In this document: piece by piece, positions 40,401-47,776 of the stretch
Numbering within the stretch: position 1 is the first letter of the stretch
Layout: each line of letters begins with the position of its first letter
Assembly (NCBI RefSeq): GCF_000236905.1
Contig: NC_016526.1
Span: forward strand, 1 to 64,000
Reading direction: 5' to 3'
DNA: 64,000 bases
From: Tetrapisispora phaffii CBS 4417
Taxonomy: Eukaryota > Ascomycota > Saccharomycetes > Saccharomycetales > Saccharomycetaceae
Translations under genes and position numbers: made by a program
Notes under the pieces: model-generated
Database searches by the model: none
Seen by the model: the letters and a program-made list of their open reading frames with translations, nothing else
What the model was told of the DNA's origin: nothing

Positions 40401-41709
40401 ATGCAGCCTCGTACTCTCTGGAAAGTATATAATATTGTGAAACAATTCTGTGAGCCAAAGCAGAAGTTTGAGCCTTTGGTATATATTCGATAAGAGAGGT
40501 CAATATATCTGATTCAAGTAAAATTGGGGAATCCTCATCTTGTTCAAGCATTTCCTTCAGTTCTTCAATATCTTCTTCATTAGTAAGTTCTTCACGATTA
40601 AAATCATTGTCTGCAAGTTCTTTATCGTTTGATCTGGATTCATTAACCTTTTTATCATTACTATCGGTTATATTGAACGAGGTTGTGTCATATTTCGAAA
40701 AAAATGAAAATAACCAGGAATACAGTATGACTGCCAATGGTTCATTAGGAAACTTTTTGAAGAAACGTAACACTAATTTTGAATCTAAGGAATTCAAATC
40801 TTGGTAATCTTGCCATTCAAAATATAACTTCCATGCTCTAACAGAAGAGGTGTCAACTAAAACCAAATCTTCTACCATTGTTTTAATTATCCCATATAAC
40901 GTGTGTTTGGTATCAGCAGGCATAGAGTGTAGAACTGTAATTCTATGATCTAGCCATTTTATCTCAAGTTCGTTTCTTTCTTCATCATTATCAGTAATAT
41001 TAACCAATTGATTGAAATACTCATCACATTTAGAATTCTTATACACTTCCCATGCTAACTGATTGATTTTAATCTGATAGTCTGGATCATTTGCGCTCAA
41101 CTTTAATCTCTCCCTACTGACAATTTTTGAAACTTCACTTTGTTCTGTAGTTAAAGTCAGTGACAATAACTCTTTTAAACAATCTTGTGGTTTAATCAAA
41201 TGTCTACCAATCTTCTCAGCAAGTGGTACACCCGGTCTCATAGTTTGCAAAAACATATATTCAATATCTGGAACTGCCTTCCTAAGCATACGTATATTAT
41301 GAATTAACTCGACTAGTGATTGTTGTTGTTCTTGTAATAGATCAGAATATTGATCACATAAAGTAAAATACATTTCCAATGGTATTATATGTGGGAAGAT
41401 CATGGTTTGTCTCTCCTCAAAAAGCTTGAATAACCCTTTCCATGCTAGTAAATTTGAAGGAATAGAATCAATAGCTTCCCTATAAGCAGAAATTGCATTT
41501 TCTATGTTCTTAGAAATATCACCGGAATCTAAACAAGAATATGACTTCCCTAAGAATACATAGGCAAAGTAATTGTGCTTATCCAATTTCAAAGTTTGTT
41601 TACAGATATCAATAGCCTCCTCGTAATCACCTCTAGCTACCTCTGATTTTGCCTCTTTCAAAAGCTGCTTCAGCTTCGTAGCATTCAAATTCTCTGATTT
41701 ATTATCCAT
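37417..41709 (-). CDS. SKI3: Ski complex TPR subunit Ski3
   Basis: Ski3 is the tetratricopeptide scaffold of the cytoplasmic Ski2-Ski3-Ski8 complex that feeds mRNA 3' to 5' into the exosome and represses RNA killer viruses in S. cerevisiae. The frame is 1,430 residues from ATG 41709, against 1,432 in yeast. It opens with KLKQLLKEAKSEVARGDYEEAI, a TPR-like helix pair. Many TPRs follow, for example SIEWFQSALRIDKEDIESW, VGLGQAYVGCGRIEASIKVF and SPWLGMALLLEKEGNTQESI. The C-terminus SLNECF matches the yeast end. An Asn/Glu/Asp-rich insert (about residues 355-400) corresponds to the variable acidic linker. Divergent from MLC2 and convergent with RPC82, as in S. cerevisiae. Confidence 0.96.
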   Translation of the reverse strand: MDNKSENLNATKLKQLLKEAKSEVARGDYEEAIDICKQTLKLDKHNYFAYVFLGKSYSCLDSGDISKNIENAISAYREAIDSIPSNLLAWKGLFKLFEERQTMIFPHIIPLEMYFTLCDQYSDLLQEQQQSLVELIHNIRMLRKAVPDIEYMFLQTMRPGVPLAEKIGRHLIKPQDCLKELLSLTLTTEQSEVSKIVSRERLKLSANDPDYQIKINQLAWEVYKNSKCDEYFNQLVNITDNDEERNELEIKWLDHRITVLHSMPADTKHTLYGIIKTMVEDLVLVDTSSVRAWKLYFEWQDYQDLNSLDSKLVLRFFKKFPNEPLAVILYSWLFSFFSKYDTTSFNITDSNDKKVNESRSNDKELADNDFNREELTNEEDIEELKEMLEQDEDSPILLESDILTSLIEYIPKAQTSALAHRIVSQYYILSREYEAALPYIKTGTSLVANSIKSLGATLPNSKLAFTLNLATVYTYFDFKRNYKTALALYEKILTVEPHNASAKLGKGLIFIEMENWKEANNLLLDVRKEFSENMEIVSALGWTYTNLHQYDEAIDILNTALKNMKGTDILSIELHTMTLWRLAKTYLSIQEAKEIENTSKDLSLVNLAYQLLIKSLKLLETFSLSFSTLGHIYTEYYNDEQRAFGCYYKAFELNSGDIIAAEYIIRKYTNAENWSAAHAIAEALVQSDGAKKYLKSLSWPYRVVGISHLERQQEAESIEWFQSALRIDKEDIESWVGLGQAYVGCGRIEASIKVFEKAIELDSNHLYAKLFLAESLSNIGEYEDSILLLKELTLSSLDQEVFHATYASTLTNYATDLYNRGFLTKSIKVSVEAIDSIYHLFVDLQTHPQIAWISLFSSLQLFISVQSKIEELPIETLVSIFETVKNLQIEELDAIDKINLESILSSTDDDNITIACKFLVLSSKCAFTSGTNSETSATVKSSLWHNIGVSELVSLLMLRLPESRDAAIFSFKKAIEYQSNSTKSWIALGISTMDINWRVSQHCFIKSIALSPKDTEVWFNLSLLALKAKDLDFARQVLARTQSIAPQESSPWLGMALLLEKEGNTQESINMFSHAYILANGRSKVAQLLYAKNTLQNQIGYSKTENNLDSLEELSTAAYALEQYLKKSPNDAYALQSSLLVLERLHQYLYADKLASRLSEILEKRFEKTQDEKELYNFAIIKSQISRIQLGLGNYETSIDNANLSQGIIQEYDSSLALSCQISNNICLGLAYYFLDDYDKTLEHFQILTKLSEDSKYLVILVSKVLYDIGSEESKMIALDELTEYIAINGNELLVTLTIAAISLLENHVDILETILQDLQNISLSEKIKDTHLSLQFLILNLVKKLERTSSSSELPLFQQTAFFFPNNDRSWKNLSEKISLRVASEGQNKLTAEQLSEKYSEMSNLRNIQRSLFLTPWSAKSLKSLNECF

Positions 41710-42143
41710 TCTATGTTTAATTCGTCAAAGAACGATTTCAATTGTTAAAACAAATATTGATAAGAACACAATGATGCGCAATAATGATGTGCCGACTCTC
41801 TAATGGCTCAAAAGTAAATTTATAACCACTATTTTTTATATGAAATGATATTTATTCTTTCCAGTAGTTTCTAATTCTTAAGTATCAGATTTCAATAATT
41901 TCGGCTCTAGTAATAAAAGTAAAAAGTATAAAATAGAAACTGATAATAGTGAAAAATGATATAACATTTCCTTAAATGTTGGTTAAAGAACGTATATACA
42001 CGGCTAAGTAGTATTGGTTACAATTTCTGAAGACTGTAAATATATATTTTCATTAAGTTTCTTATTGTGGCAGGACCAGGCAAGTACTAGAGCTATTGCT
42101 GGGCTGAAGATCAAGAAATTGTCAATTGGAAATATTACACACC
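41710..42143. other. Divergent SKI3-MLC2 promoter region
   Basis: A 434-bp AT-rich divergent spacer. No strong consensus site was found. The MLC2-side frame is open from about 42014 but without an ATG before 42144. Confidence 0.45.
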
Positions 42144-42638
42144 ATGCATACGAACCAATCTTTGAGTGTGGACCAAATATCACCAGAGCTAATCAATAAA
42201 CTGAAGAATGCGTTTGAAATAATTGACGAGAATGGTGATGGGGCAATTACAGAGGCTGATTTAAGTAGCATATTTAAAACATTAGGAATTGTGATGAGCT
42301 CAGATGAAATTAAATCAATGTTAGGAAATAATGATGAGAGTGAAGGTAAATTGAACTATCCTGAATTTTTAGCCATGATGGGTAATATCTTGAATAGGTT
42401 TAACCAAAAGAAAGAAGTGGTGAAGAAAAGTTTTGAAGTTCTAAGCAAAAACTCAAATATTGACGTTAAGAAAGGTACGATACCCAAGCAAACCCTTTTA
42501 AATTATTTAGAAAAAAATGGATATGAAAATGCAGAGATTGAATTCAAAGAGATACTAATGAGTTTCAGCAATGACAAGAGTGTCAATAATGGTGATTTCA
42601 AGATAGTACAATTCCTTGAAACTGTATTCGATGAATAA
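42144..42638 (+). CDS. MLC2: Myosin regulatory light chain, EF-hand protein (Mlc2-like)
   Basis: Mlc2 binds the second IQ motif of the type II myosin Myo1 at the bud neck and acts in actomyosin ring disassembly. The ATG at 42144 gives 164 residues (163 in S. cerevisiae); the frame is open upstream but without ATG. A complete EF-hand loop DENGDGAITEAD occupies residues 28-39, though its twelfth position is Asp rather than Glu. A KLNYPEFLAMM segment follows as in calmodulin-like proteins. The C-terminal lobe has no complete calcium loop. Identity with Mlc2 rather than calmodulin or centrin rests on length, degenerate C-lobe and position between SKI3 and RPO26, exactly as YPR188C in S. cerevisiae. 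Confidence 0.88.
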   Translation: MHTNQSLSVDQISPELINKLKNAFEIIDENGDGAITEADLSSIFKTLGIVMSSDEIKSMLGNNDESEGKLNYPEFLAMMGNILNRFNQKKEVVKKSFEVLSKNSNIDVKKGTIPKQTLLNYLEKNGYENAEIEFKEILMSFSNDKSVNNGDFKIVQFLETVFDE

Positions 42639-42957
42639 TAACTATTTACATAGCATTAGCATTCATATATTTATTCATAGACACATTTGCGAAAAAAAAA
42701 AATTCAATAGTGAACTGGGCAAGATTATAACTGTTTTTATTACATATATGATGTATGCCAACTATAAAATCTGTTTATATTATATGATACAATTTGTAAT
42801 TATGCATTTTACAAATGATAATTCTAGTGATCATTTGTGTTACTTCTATTATTTTTGTTTTTTCAATTGAAATTAGAACTAATTCATTTAAGTCTGTGTT
42901 TTTTGATCTTCATCTCCATTTCTGGATTACATTACGAAGACAGAATTCGGAGACTTC
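42639..42957. other. Convergent MLC2-RPO26 intergenic region
   Basis: About 320 bp of AT-rich DNA between the two 3' ends, with TTTTTATTACATATATGATG-like words suited to 3'-end formation. No gene. Confidence 0.45.
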
Positions 42958-43437
42958 TTATAAATCCACAATCAGTTCTTCAACACTCCAGTCTTCAAAA
43001 GAACCATCTGGTAAGTATCTTCTAATAACCAAAGGAATCTTCTTTTCAGAAAGTTCCTTCATAGCAATCTTTAGCGGATCAGTTTCACCTTCCAGATCAA
43101 CAAACACAGGAGCATTCATTGAGATTTGTAAAGCTCTAGTACCTAATATTCTAGCTCTTTCGTACTTGGTCATGTATGGAGTCGTAGTTCTCTCTTCCTT
43201 TGGAATAGCTCTTTCCTTCAAAGTTTTTCTTCTAATTGTCTCGAACTGCTCCTCTACTTCTAGACCGTTTCCAGTACCACCAACAACTATCGTCTTACCA
43301 TCTTCGGTCTTTGGCTCATTACCATCATCATTTTTGAATCCTTCATTGAAATTCTCTTCATCTGAGAAATGCTCCACTTCGAAGTTCTCGAAATTCTCAT
43401 TCCCGTCATCATTAAAACCTTCTTCGTAATCAGACAT
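42958..43437 (-). CDS. RPO26: RNA polymerases I, II and III shared subunit ABC23 (Rpb6)
   Basis: Rpo26 is an essential subunit common to the three nuclear RNA polymerases that stabilises the clamp region. The frame is 159 residues (155 in S. cerevisiae). An acidic N-terminal half ([17 protein letters not shown]) is followed by the universally conserved core: [38 protein letters not shown], and [17 protein letters not shown] to the end. The reading frame is continuous from the ATG through codon 159, whereas the S. cerevisiae gene has an intron a few codons after the start, so this copy appears intronless. It shares a divergent promoter with PZF1. Confidence 0.97.
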   Translation of the reverse strand: MSDYEEGFNDDGNENFENFEVEHFSDEENFNEGFKNDDGNEPKTEDGKTIVVGGTGNGLEVEEQFETIRRKTLKERAIPKEERTTTPYMTKYERARILGTRALQISMNAPVFVDLEGETDPLKIAMKELSEKKIPLVIRRYLPDGSFEDWSVEELIVDL

Positions 43438-43741
43438 TGTTTATTTGTTTTTTCTTTTATTCTACTTGGAATATATGTATATGCGTATGTGTATGTGGGT
43501 GTATGTGTATGTCTTCGGTCACTTAAATGACTGTTTCAGATCTATCCTAATGATTTCAGTACCCAGGAAATTTAGCAATGCACTCTAAAGAAACAAAAAC
43601 CAGACAATGCTCCTCTCAAGTCTTGAATCAAGACGGAAACCGAGCATCCTGGAACCAAAGTAAACATACTATAACACCTCTTTTAAAATAACTTCTATCA
43701 ATTAGTTCATTATCCAATTGTTATTTTGGGCTTCTCACTAC

Positions 43742-43753
43742 AAAAAATTTTCA
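43742..43753. promoter_or_regulatory. RRPE element AAAAAATTTTCA
   Basis: It matches the RRPE consensus (AAAAATTTTC) of yeast ribosome-biogenesis promoters and lies 90 bp from an exact PAC element. Together they form the classical RRPE-PAC pair. Confidence 0.6.
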
Positions 43754-43780
43754 ATCTGTTGACCTTATAGCGGTTCCGTG

Positions 43781-43787
43781 CGGGTAA
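43781..43787 (+). promoter_or_regulatory. Reb1-type site CGGGTAA
   Basis: Exact Reb1 core between the RRPE and PAC elements of the RPO26-PZF1 divergent promoter. Confidence 0.55.
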
Positions 43788-43832
43788 GGGCATCACATCC
43801 GATGACATTTCAAATTCTGATGGCACTGGCTG

Positions 43833-43840
43833 CTCATCGC
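43833..43840. promoter_or_regulatory. PAC element CTCATCGC
   Basis: Exact complement of GCGATGAG, the PAC element bound by Dot6/Tod6 in yeast. It sits 142-149 bp upstream of the PZF1 ATG, in the favoured PAC position. Confidence 0.65.
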
Positions 43841-43981
43841 CAAAGAAGTAAACTATTTAACTATGGTTAATTGGAAGGATTCCTTTTCTATATTGGCCAG
43901 TGAGGTGCGTCTTGGAAGGATTGCAGCAAGGGAGAGTCGATTGTGATAACTGGTTGTCATTGTTGTTGCGTTTTGGAGAAC

Positions 43982-45400
43982 ATGGGATTCGTCAGCGCAG
44001 ACTCTGAGAAGTCTGATAATGTTAAAATTTCATTATGGAGAAGTGAATCAACTGCCAGGAGCAGTAGTAAATCTAGTGGTGTTGCATTGGTAAATGGTAG
44101 TGATACTGGTACAGACGATTTGGATGACGGCGGGTTGAGCGACGTGAGTGTCAGTAGTATAGACAGTTTTTCCAGCTCATCGAGTACCTCAAGTAGAAGA
44201 ATAAAGAAATATTTCTGCGAATATGATGGTTGCAACAAATCGTTTGCGAGGCCCTCGACATTGACAGAACATCAGCAGTCCATTCATTTGGGGATTAAGA
44301 ACCATAGTTGCGACGTCTGTGGGAGTAAATTTTCAAGGAAAAGTCATTTGGAGAGACATTTAATATCGCATTCAGCTGAAAAACCTTTCCATTGCTCATT
44401 TTGCGACAAAGGTCTGACTACGAGACAACAGTTAAAGAGACATGAAATTACTCATAGTAAATCTTTTCAGTGCACGTTTGAAGGTTGTGCTGAAAGTTTT
44501 TATAAACATCCTCAACTCAGAGCACACGTATTGTCTGTGCATTTAGAAAAATTGAAATGTCAATTCTGCGGGAAGAGCTTCCAAAGACCATATAGATTAA
44601 AAAACCATTTGACAAAGCATCACAACCCAGAGGTAGAGAATCCGTACCCTTGTTCGTATAACAACTGTACAAAGAATTTCAAGACTTGGACCGCATTGCA
44701 AAGGCATTTAAAAAATGATCATCCCAAGGTTAGATGTGAAGTATGTGATAAGCCATGTGTTGGTGAGAGTGGGTTAAAAATGCATATGAAAATACATGAC
44801 GACAAATTGGTAATTAAAAATTGGAAATGTAACATATGTGAACACGAACTGTTGGATGAAGATTTGAAATCAGAAGAGAAATCGTTCGCAAAGAAAAATG
44901 AATTGTTGAATCATTATAGAAAAGAACATAATGATCATATACCCGACGAACTGCTTATAGATTTTAACACCGATGAAGATCAGATTTTCAGAGAAAATGA
45001 TGTATCTGTTTCAAACAGGGATTCATCTGGTATTGCGAACCATAATAATTTTGATACCGATGATAATAATGTGAGGAAGAAGAGAAAACTAACAGATTCA
45101 ATGATAATTCTAAATGAAGAAAAATTAGGAAGGTGCATAAATGGTGATGATATGACATGCGAGCTTGCATTATCATCAAACAACAGTGATTTAAGAAACT
45201 ATGAGACTAAGAAAGGTACCAATGCATTGAGCCTTCTAATGGATACTGTTGGTAGAAAACTAAGTTGCTATTTCCCAGGTTGTAGAAGAACATTCAAAAC
45301 AAAGGAACGATTTGATAAACATATTTCAAAGCACAATATCCATCAACTAAAATTGAAAATTGCATTGGAAAAGGAACAGGGATCTAAAGAAAATAAATAA
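43982..45400 (+). CDS. PZF1: Transcription factor TFIIIA, nine C2H2 zinc fingers
   Basis: TFIIIA binds the internal control region of 5S rRNA genes and recruits TFIIIC for Pol III. The ATG at 43982 gives 472 residues (429 in S. cerevisiae); the frame is open but without ATG further upstream. A Ser-rich acidic N-terminus precedes fingers starting at C79: CEYDGC, CDVC, CSFC, CTFEGC, CQFC, CSYNNC, CEVC and CNIC. A ninth finger, CYFPGCRRTFKTKERFDKH, is separated by about 120 residues. The long spacer between fingers 8 and 9 is a known trait of yeast TFIIIA. The eighth finger is itself expanded (CNIC then HYRKEH about 35 residues later). The neighbour order RPO26-PZF1 is that of S. cerevisiae. Confidence 0.96.
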   Translation: MGFVSADSEKSDNVKISLWRSESTARSSSKSSGVALVNGSDTGTDDLDDGGLSDVSVSSIDSFSSSSSTSSRRIKKYFCEYDGCNKSFARPSTLTEHQQSIHLGIKNHSCDVCGSKFSRKSHLERHLISHSAEKPFHCSFCDKGLTTRQQLKRHEITHSKSFQCTFEGCAESFYKHPQLRAHVLSVHLEKLKCQFCGKSFQRPYRLKNHLTKHHNPEVENPYPCSYNNCTKNFKTWTALQRHLKNDHPKVRCEVCDKPCVGESGLKMHMKIHDDKLVIKNWKCNICEHELLDEDLKSEEKSFAKKNELLNHYRKEHNDHIPDELLIDFNTDEDQIFRENDVSVSNRDSSGIANHNNFDTDDNNVRKKRKLTDSMIILNEEKLGRCINGDDMTCELALSSNNSDLRNYETKKGTNALSLLMDTVGRKLSCYFPGCRRTFKTKERFDKHISKHNIHQLKLKIALEKEQGSKENK

Positions 45401-45560
45401 ATATAGAACTAAATATATAATTAAGTGTCAATTGTAAGAATAAGGGAGTCATTAATATGAAAGGCTCTTTTTTGAACTGCCATATTTATTAAAGAGGTAT
45501 ATCTAAATATAATATGCTGTTTATTAGATTAAAATATCATTGTTAACCGTGCTTTCTCCT

Positions 45561-46871
45561 TTACAATTGAGTTAATCTCGCATTGTAGTTTGGTTTTCCA
45601 TCATCGAATTCGAATCTTAAAATAGACCATACCAAATCTATCATTATACAAGCGATGGACAATGCGTAAACCAATGATATGGCATAAAAGAAGTTACTAT
45701 TACCAGACCCTAAATTTACCCATATGTGATAAAATATCGGTGATAAAACTATTGCATGTAAAAACAACAATACAGATAAAATTGGATATTTCATGTAACC
45801 AAAGACAGGTTTAAAAAATGGTAAGAAACTGATGAAAAATCCAAAATCACTAACTGTTGGATAAGCTTTTGTTAAAGTAATCCACCCTAGACAAAGAATC
45901 AATGCCCAAAAACTCATTAGGATTAAATTTATATTTTTACCTGTATTTTGTTTATTGTAACTTGAGAATCGTATTGTAAATGGTAAGATCAATGCAAAAA
46001 CGAATAAATTAAATACTGAATGATAAAATGGTAAAAACATTTCGAACATTTCAATGAATAAATACCACCATAGACCTAGATTTGGTATTAGTTTTTTGAA
46101 ACTAAATGTTACTAAATATGTATTTTCAATAAAATTCCAATTTAAATCATTTATAATATAACTTAAAACCAATAGTCCTATGATTGTTGAGAGTGTTACT
46201 ATAATGAATAAACCGATATAATTTGTATTGCTAACATTGTTGGTGATTTGTTTATTGATATTGTAAATAACTGAGCATATTGGGAAAATTAGGTAAATTG
46301 GATAAAATGATAAGTAACTTGAAATTGCTAAAGAGACACCTGCTGAAATTATGTTTAATTTGTTTGAGCTATTCAAATTTTGAAGTAGAGATGACAATAT
46401 GAATTTAAAACTTAAAATTAAAAATAAGTTTGGAAATATTATTGTTGATTTCGATACATTTGATAGTAAACAAATTGGATTAAGTAAATATAATACACCT
46501 GGTAAATATTTTTTTGAACCTGTATCATTTGGAAACAAAATCATATTTATATGAATCAATTGCAACGCAATGATAATATCAACTATTGAATAAATAATTG
46601 ATAACAATAATAAATTATTATCAACGTAAAAAAAAGATAATACGTGAATTAATAAAGGTTGTTGATGTATCAATCCACCATCATATAAATTATTCGATGT
46701 ATGATTCAAAATGAAAAAACTTTCCAATAACGATTTGTAGGAAGTCATTGGGGAAGAAAACTCTACTAAATCATCTAATCCAAACGTTAAATTTGGATAA
46801 TGACAATGTAGAGTCAGTCTTAATAAAAAACTCACAAGTAAAATACTTTGTAAAGCAGTTCCACCGATCAT
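45561..46871 (-). CDS. GAB1: GPI transamidase subunit, PIG-U family
   Basis: Gab1 is the multi-spanning ER membrane subunit of the GPI transamidase that attaches GPI anchors to proteins. The 436-residue frame from ATG 46871 is almost entirely hydrophobic with about nine to eleven membrane segments. It has the early acidic/lumenal loop with GGLIHQQPLLIHVLSFFY, and later GLWWYLFIEMFEMFLPFYHSVF, a conserved PIG-U region. It is somewhat longer than the 394-residue yeast protein. In S. cerevisiae the gene is YLR459W near a chromosome XII end, while here it lies between PZF1 and SEC23, so order differs from chromosome XVI by interleaving. The adhesin at 17940 would depend on this pathway for anchoring. 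Confidence 0.85.
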   Translation of the reverse strand: MIGGTALQSILLVSFLLRLTLHCHYPNLTFGLDDLVEFSSPMTSYKSLLESFFILNHTSNNLYDGGLIHQQPLLIHVLSFFYVDNNLLLLSIIYSIVDIIIALQLIHINMILFPNDTGSKKYLPGVLYLLNPICLLSNVSKSTIIFPNLFLILSFKFILSSLLQNLNSSNKLNIISAGVSLAISSYLSFYPIYLIFPICSVIYNINKQITNNVSNTNYIGLFIIVTLSTIIGLLVLSYIINDLNWNFIENTYLVTFSFKKLIPNLGLWWYLFIEMFEMFLPFYHSVFNLFVFALILPFTIRFSSYNKQNTGKNINLILMSFWALILCLGWITLTKAYPTVSDFGFFISFLPFFKPVFGYMKYPILSVLLFLHAIVLSPIFYHIWVNLGSGNSNFFYAISLVYALSIACIMIDLVWSILRFEFDDGKPNYNARLTQL

Positions 46872-47091
46872 AACAATAAAATCATAAAAAAAATTCAGTC
46901 CAGCCCAGCTCCCCTTGCTTTAGCACACTCCACCTTAACCAATTCTTAGAATATAACTACAACTGATCTCTTATTAACGAGTCACCTCTCTTATACGATC
47001 TTCATTGTATGTTCATTGTATGTTCAATGATCGTAACTTGTATTGTTTTAATGGCTTAATGCTGTTAAAGCGCAAAAGAATTTGTATCGTT

Positions 47092-47098
47092 CGGGTAA
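47092..47098 (+). promoter_or_regulatory. Reb1-type site CGGGTAA
   Basis: Exact core, 221 bp upstream of the GAB1 ATG. Confidence 0.45.
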
Positions 47099-47386
47099 CA
47101 ACGACTATGTTCTTATATATATGAAGGAAGGTTCCCCCAACTTTAAAAGAACCTTGTTACTTTATATAACAATATAGATAAGGAAAGACGTCGGTTGTGT
47201 TGCCACTTTTGTTTGTTGGTGGTAGTTAGTTGCCAGTGTGATGGTGTAAGTTGTCATTCAGATATGGTTGGTGGTGGGATGATTGTTTTTGCTGGTTAGA
47301 AATGAGGACGGAAAGTAAGTGAATGTTCTCATTTCTATAGAAAGTGCTGTCATGGGGCGTTTCCATCTAGGTTTAATAGACGAATG

Positions 47387-47539
47387 TTAATATACGGATC
47401 TCGACATTACAAGCTCCAGACTACAGTTCCTCTTGTACACGTTATCTCCGGCTCCTACAGCTGGGACCCTAGTCGTCGCAGCTGGAGATTTAGCCGCCGT
47501 CGCATTTTTACCTTTTCTGGGCTTTTTACCCGGATACAT
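47387..47539 (-). CDS. Possible small basic protein, doubtful
   Basis: An ATG at 47539 opens 50 codons encoding YPGKKPRKGKNATAAKSPA and then an ordinary mixed segment. It is Lys/Ala/Pro-rich and shows codon-like GC rise relative to the surrounding DNA. The frame stays open upstream without an ATG for about 20 codons. I recognise no family. It may be a chance frame over a promoter with GC-rich elements, including the Reb1 site it overlaps. Confidence 0.2.
   Translation of the reverse strand: MYPGKKPRKGKNATAAKSPAATTRVPAVGAGDNVYKRNCSLELVMSRSVY
47526..47532 (-). promoter_or_regulatory. Reb1-type site TTACCCG
   Basis: Exact core 245-250 bp upstream of the SEC23 ATG. Confidence 0.5.
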
Positions 47540-47776
47540 GTCGTTTCCAACGACAATGTCATAATGTATGTTTTCAGAGTTTTGTAAAGTGTACAATTGT
47601 TACCAGATATACAAGTTGTTACAAGATATAAATAAAGGTTAGTCGATACGCTTTTGATATTTAAATTGGTGTGGCTTTTTTGTTTTTAGAGGTTTTGATT
47701 ACTCTGACTTTTTTCCTGCTTGTGGAACTGCAAACGGTCTGAGCAGATTGGATAGTCTTTTAAATTAACCGAAACT

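Larger units (their letters stand above)
43438..43981. other. Divergent RPO26-PZF1 promoter region
   Basis: A 544-bp spacer with the GT-rich microsatellite GTATGTGTATGTGGGTGTATGTGTATG near 43483 just upstream of RPO26, and RRPE, Reb1 and PAC sites towards PZF1, given separately. Because the promoter is shared, these sites may serve both genes. Confidence 0.65.
46872..47776. other. Divergent GAB1-SEC23 intergenic region
   Basis: About 900 bp. It contains Reb1-type sites at 47092-47098 (CGGGTAA) and 47526-47532 (TTACCCG). A GC-richer patch at 47440-47540 can be read on the minus strand as a 50-codon ATG frame (47539-47387), listed separately. Confidence 0.55.

Noticed and set aside
43795..43840. 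Possible box C/D snoRNA (GATGACA ... CTGAT)
   Set aside because: The putative C and D boxes are only about 20 bp apart and lack a terminal stem. The exact PAC element there explains the GATGAG-type sequence better.
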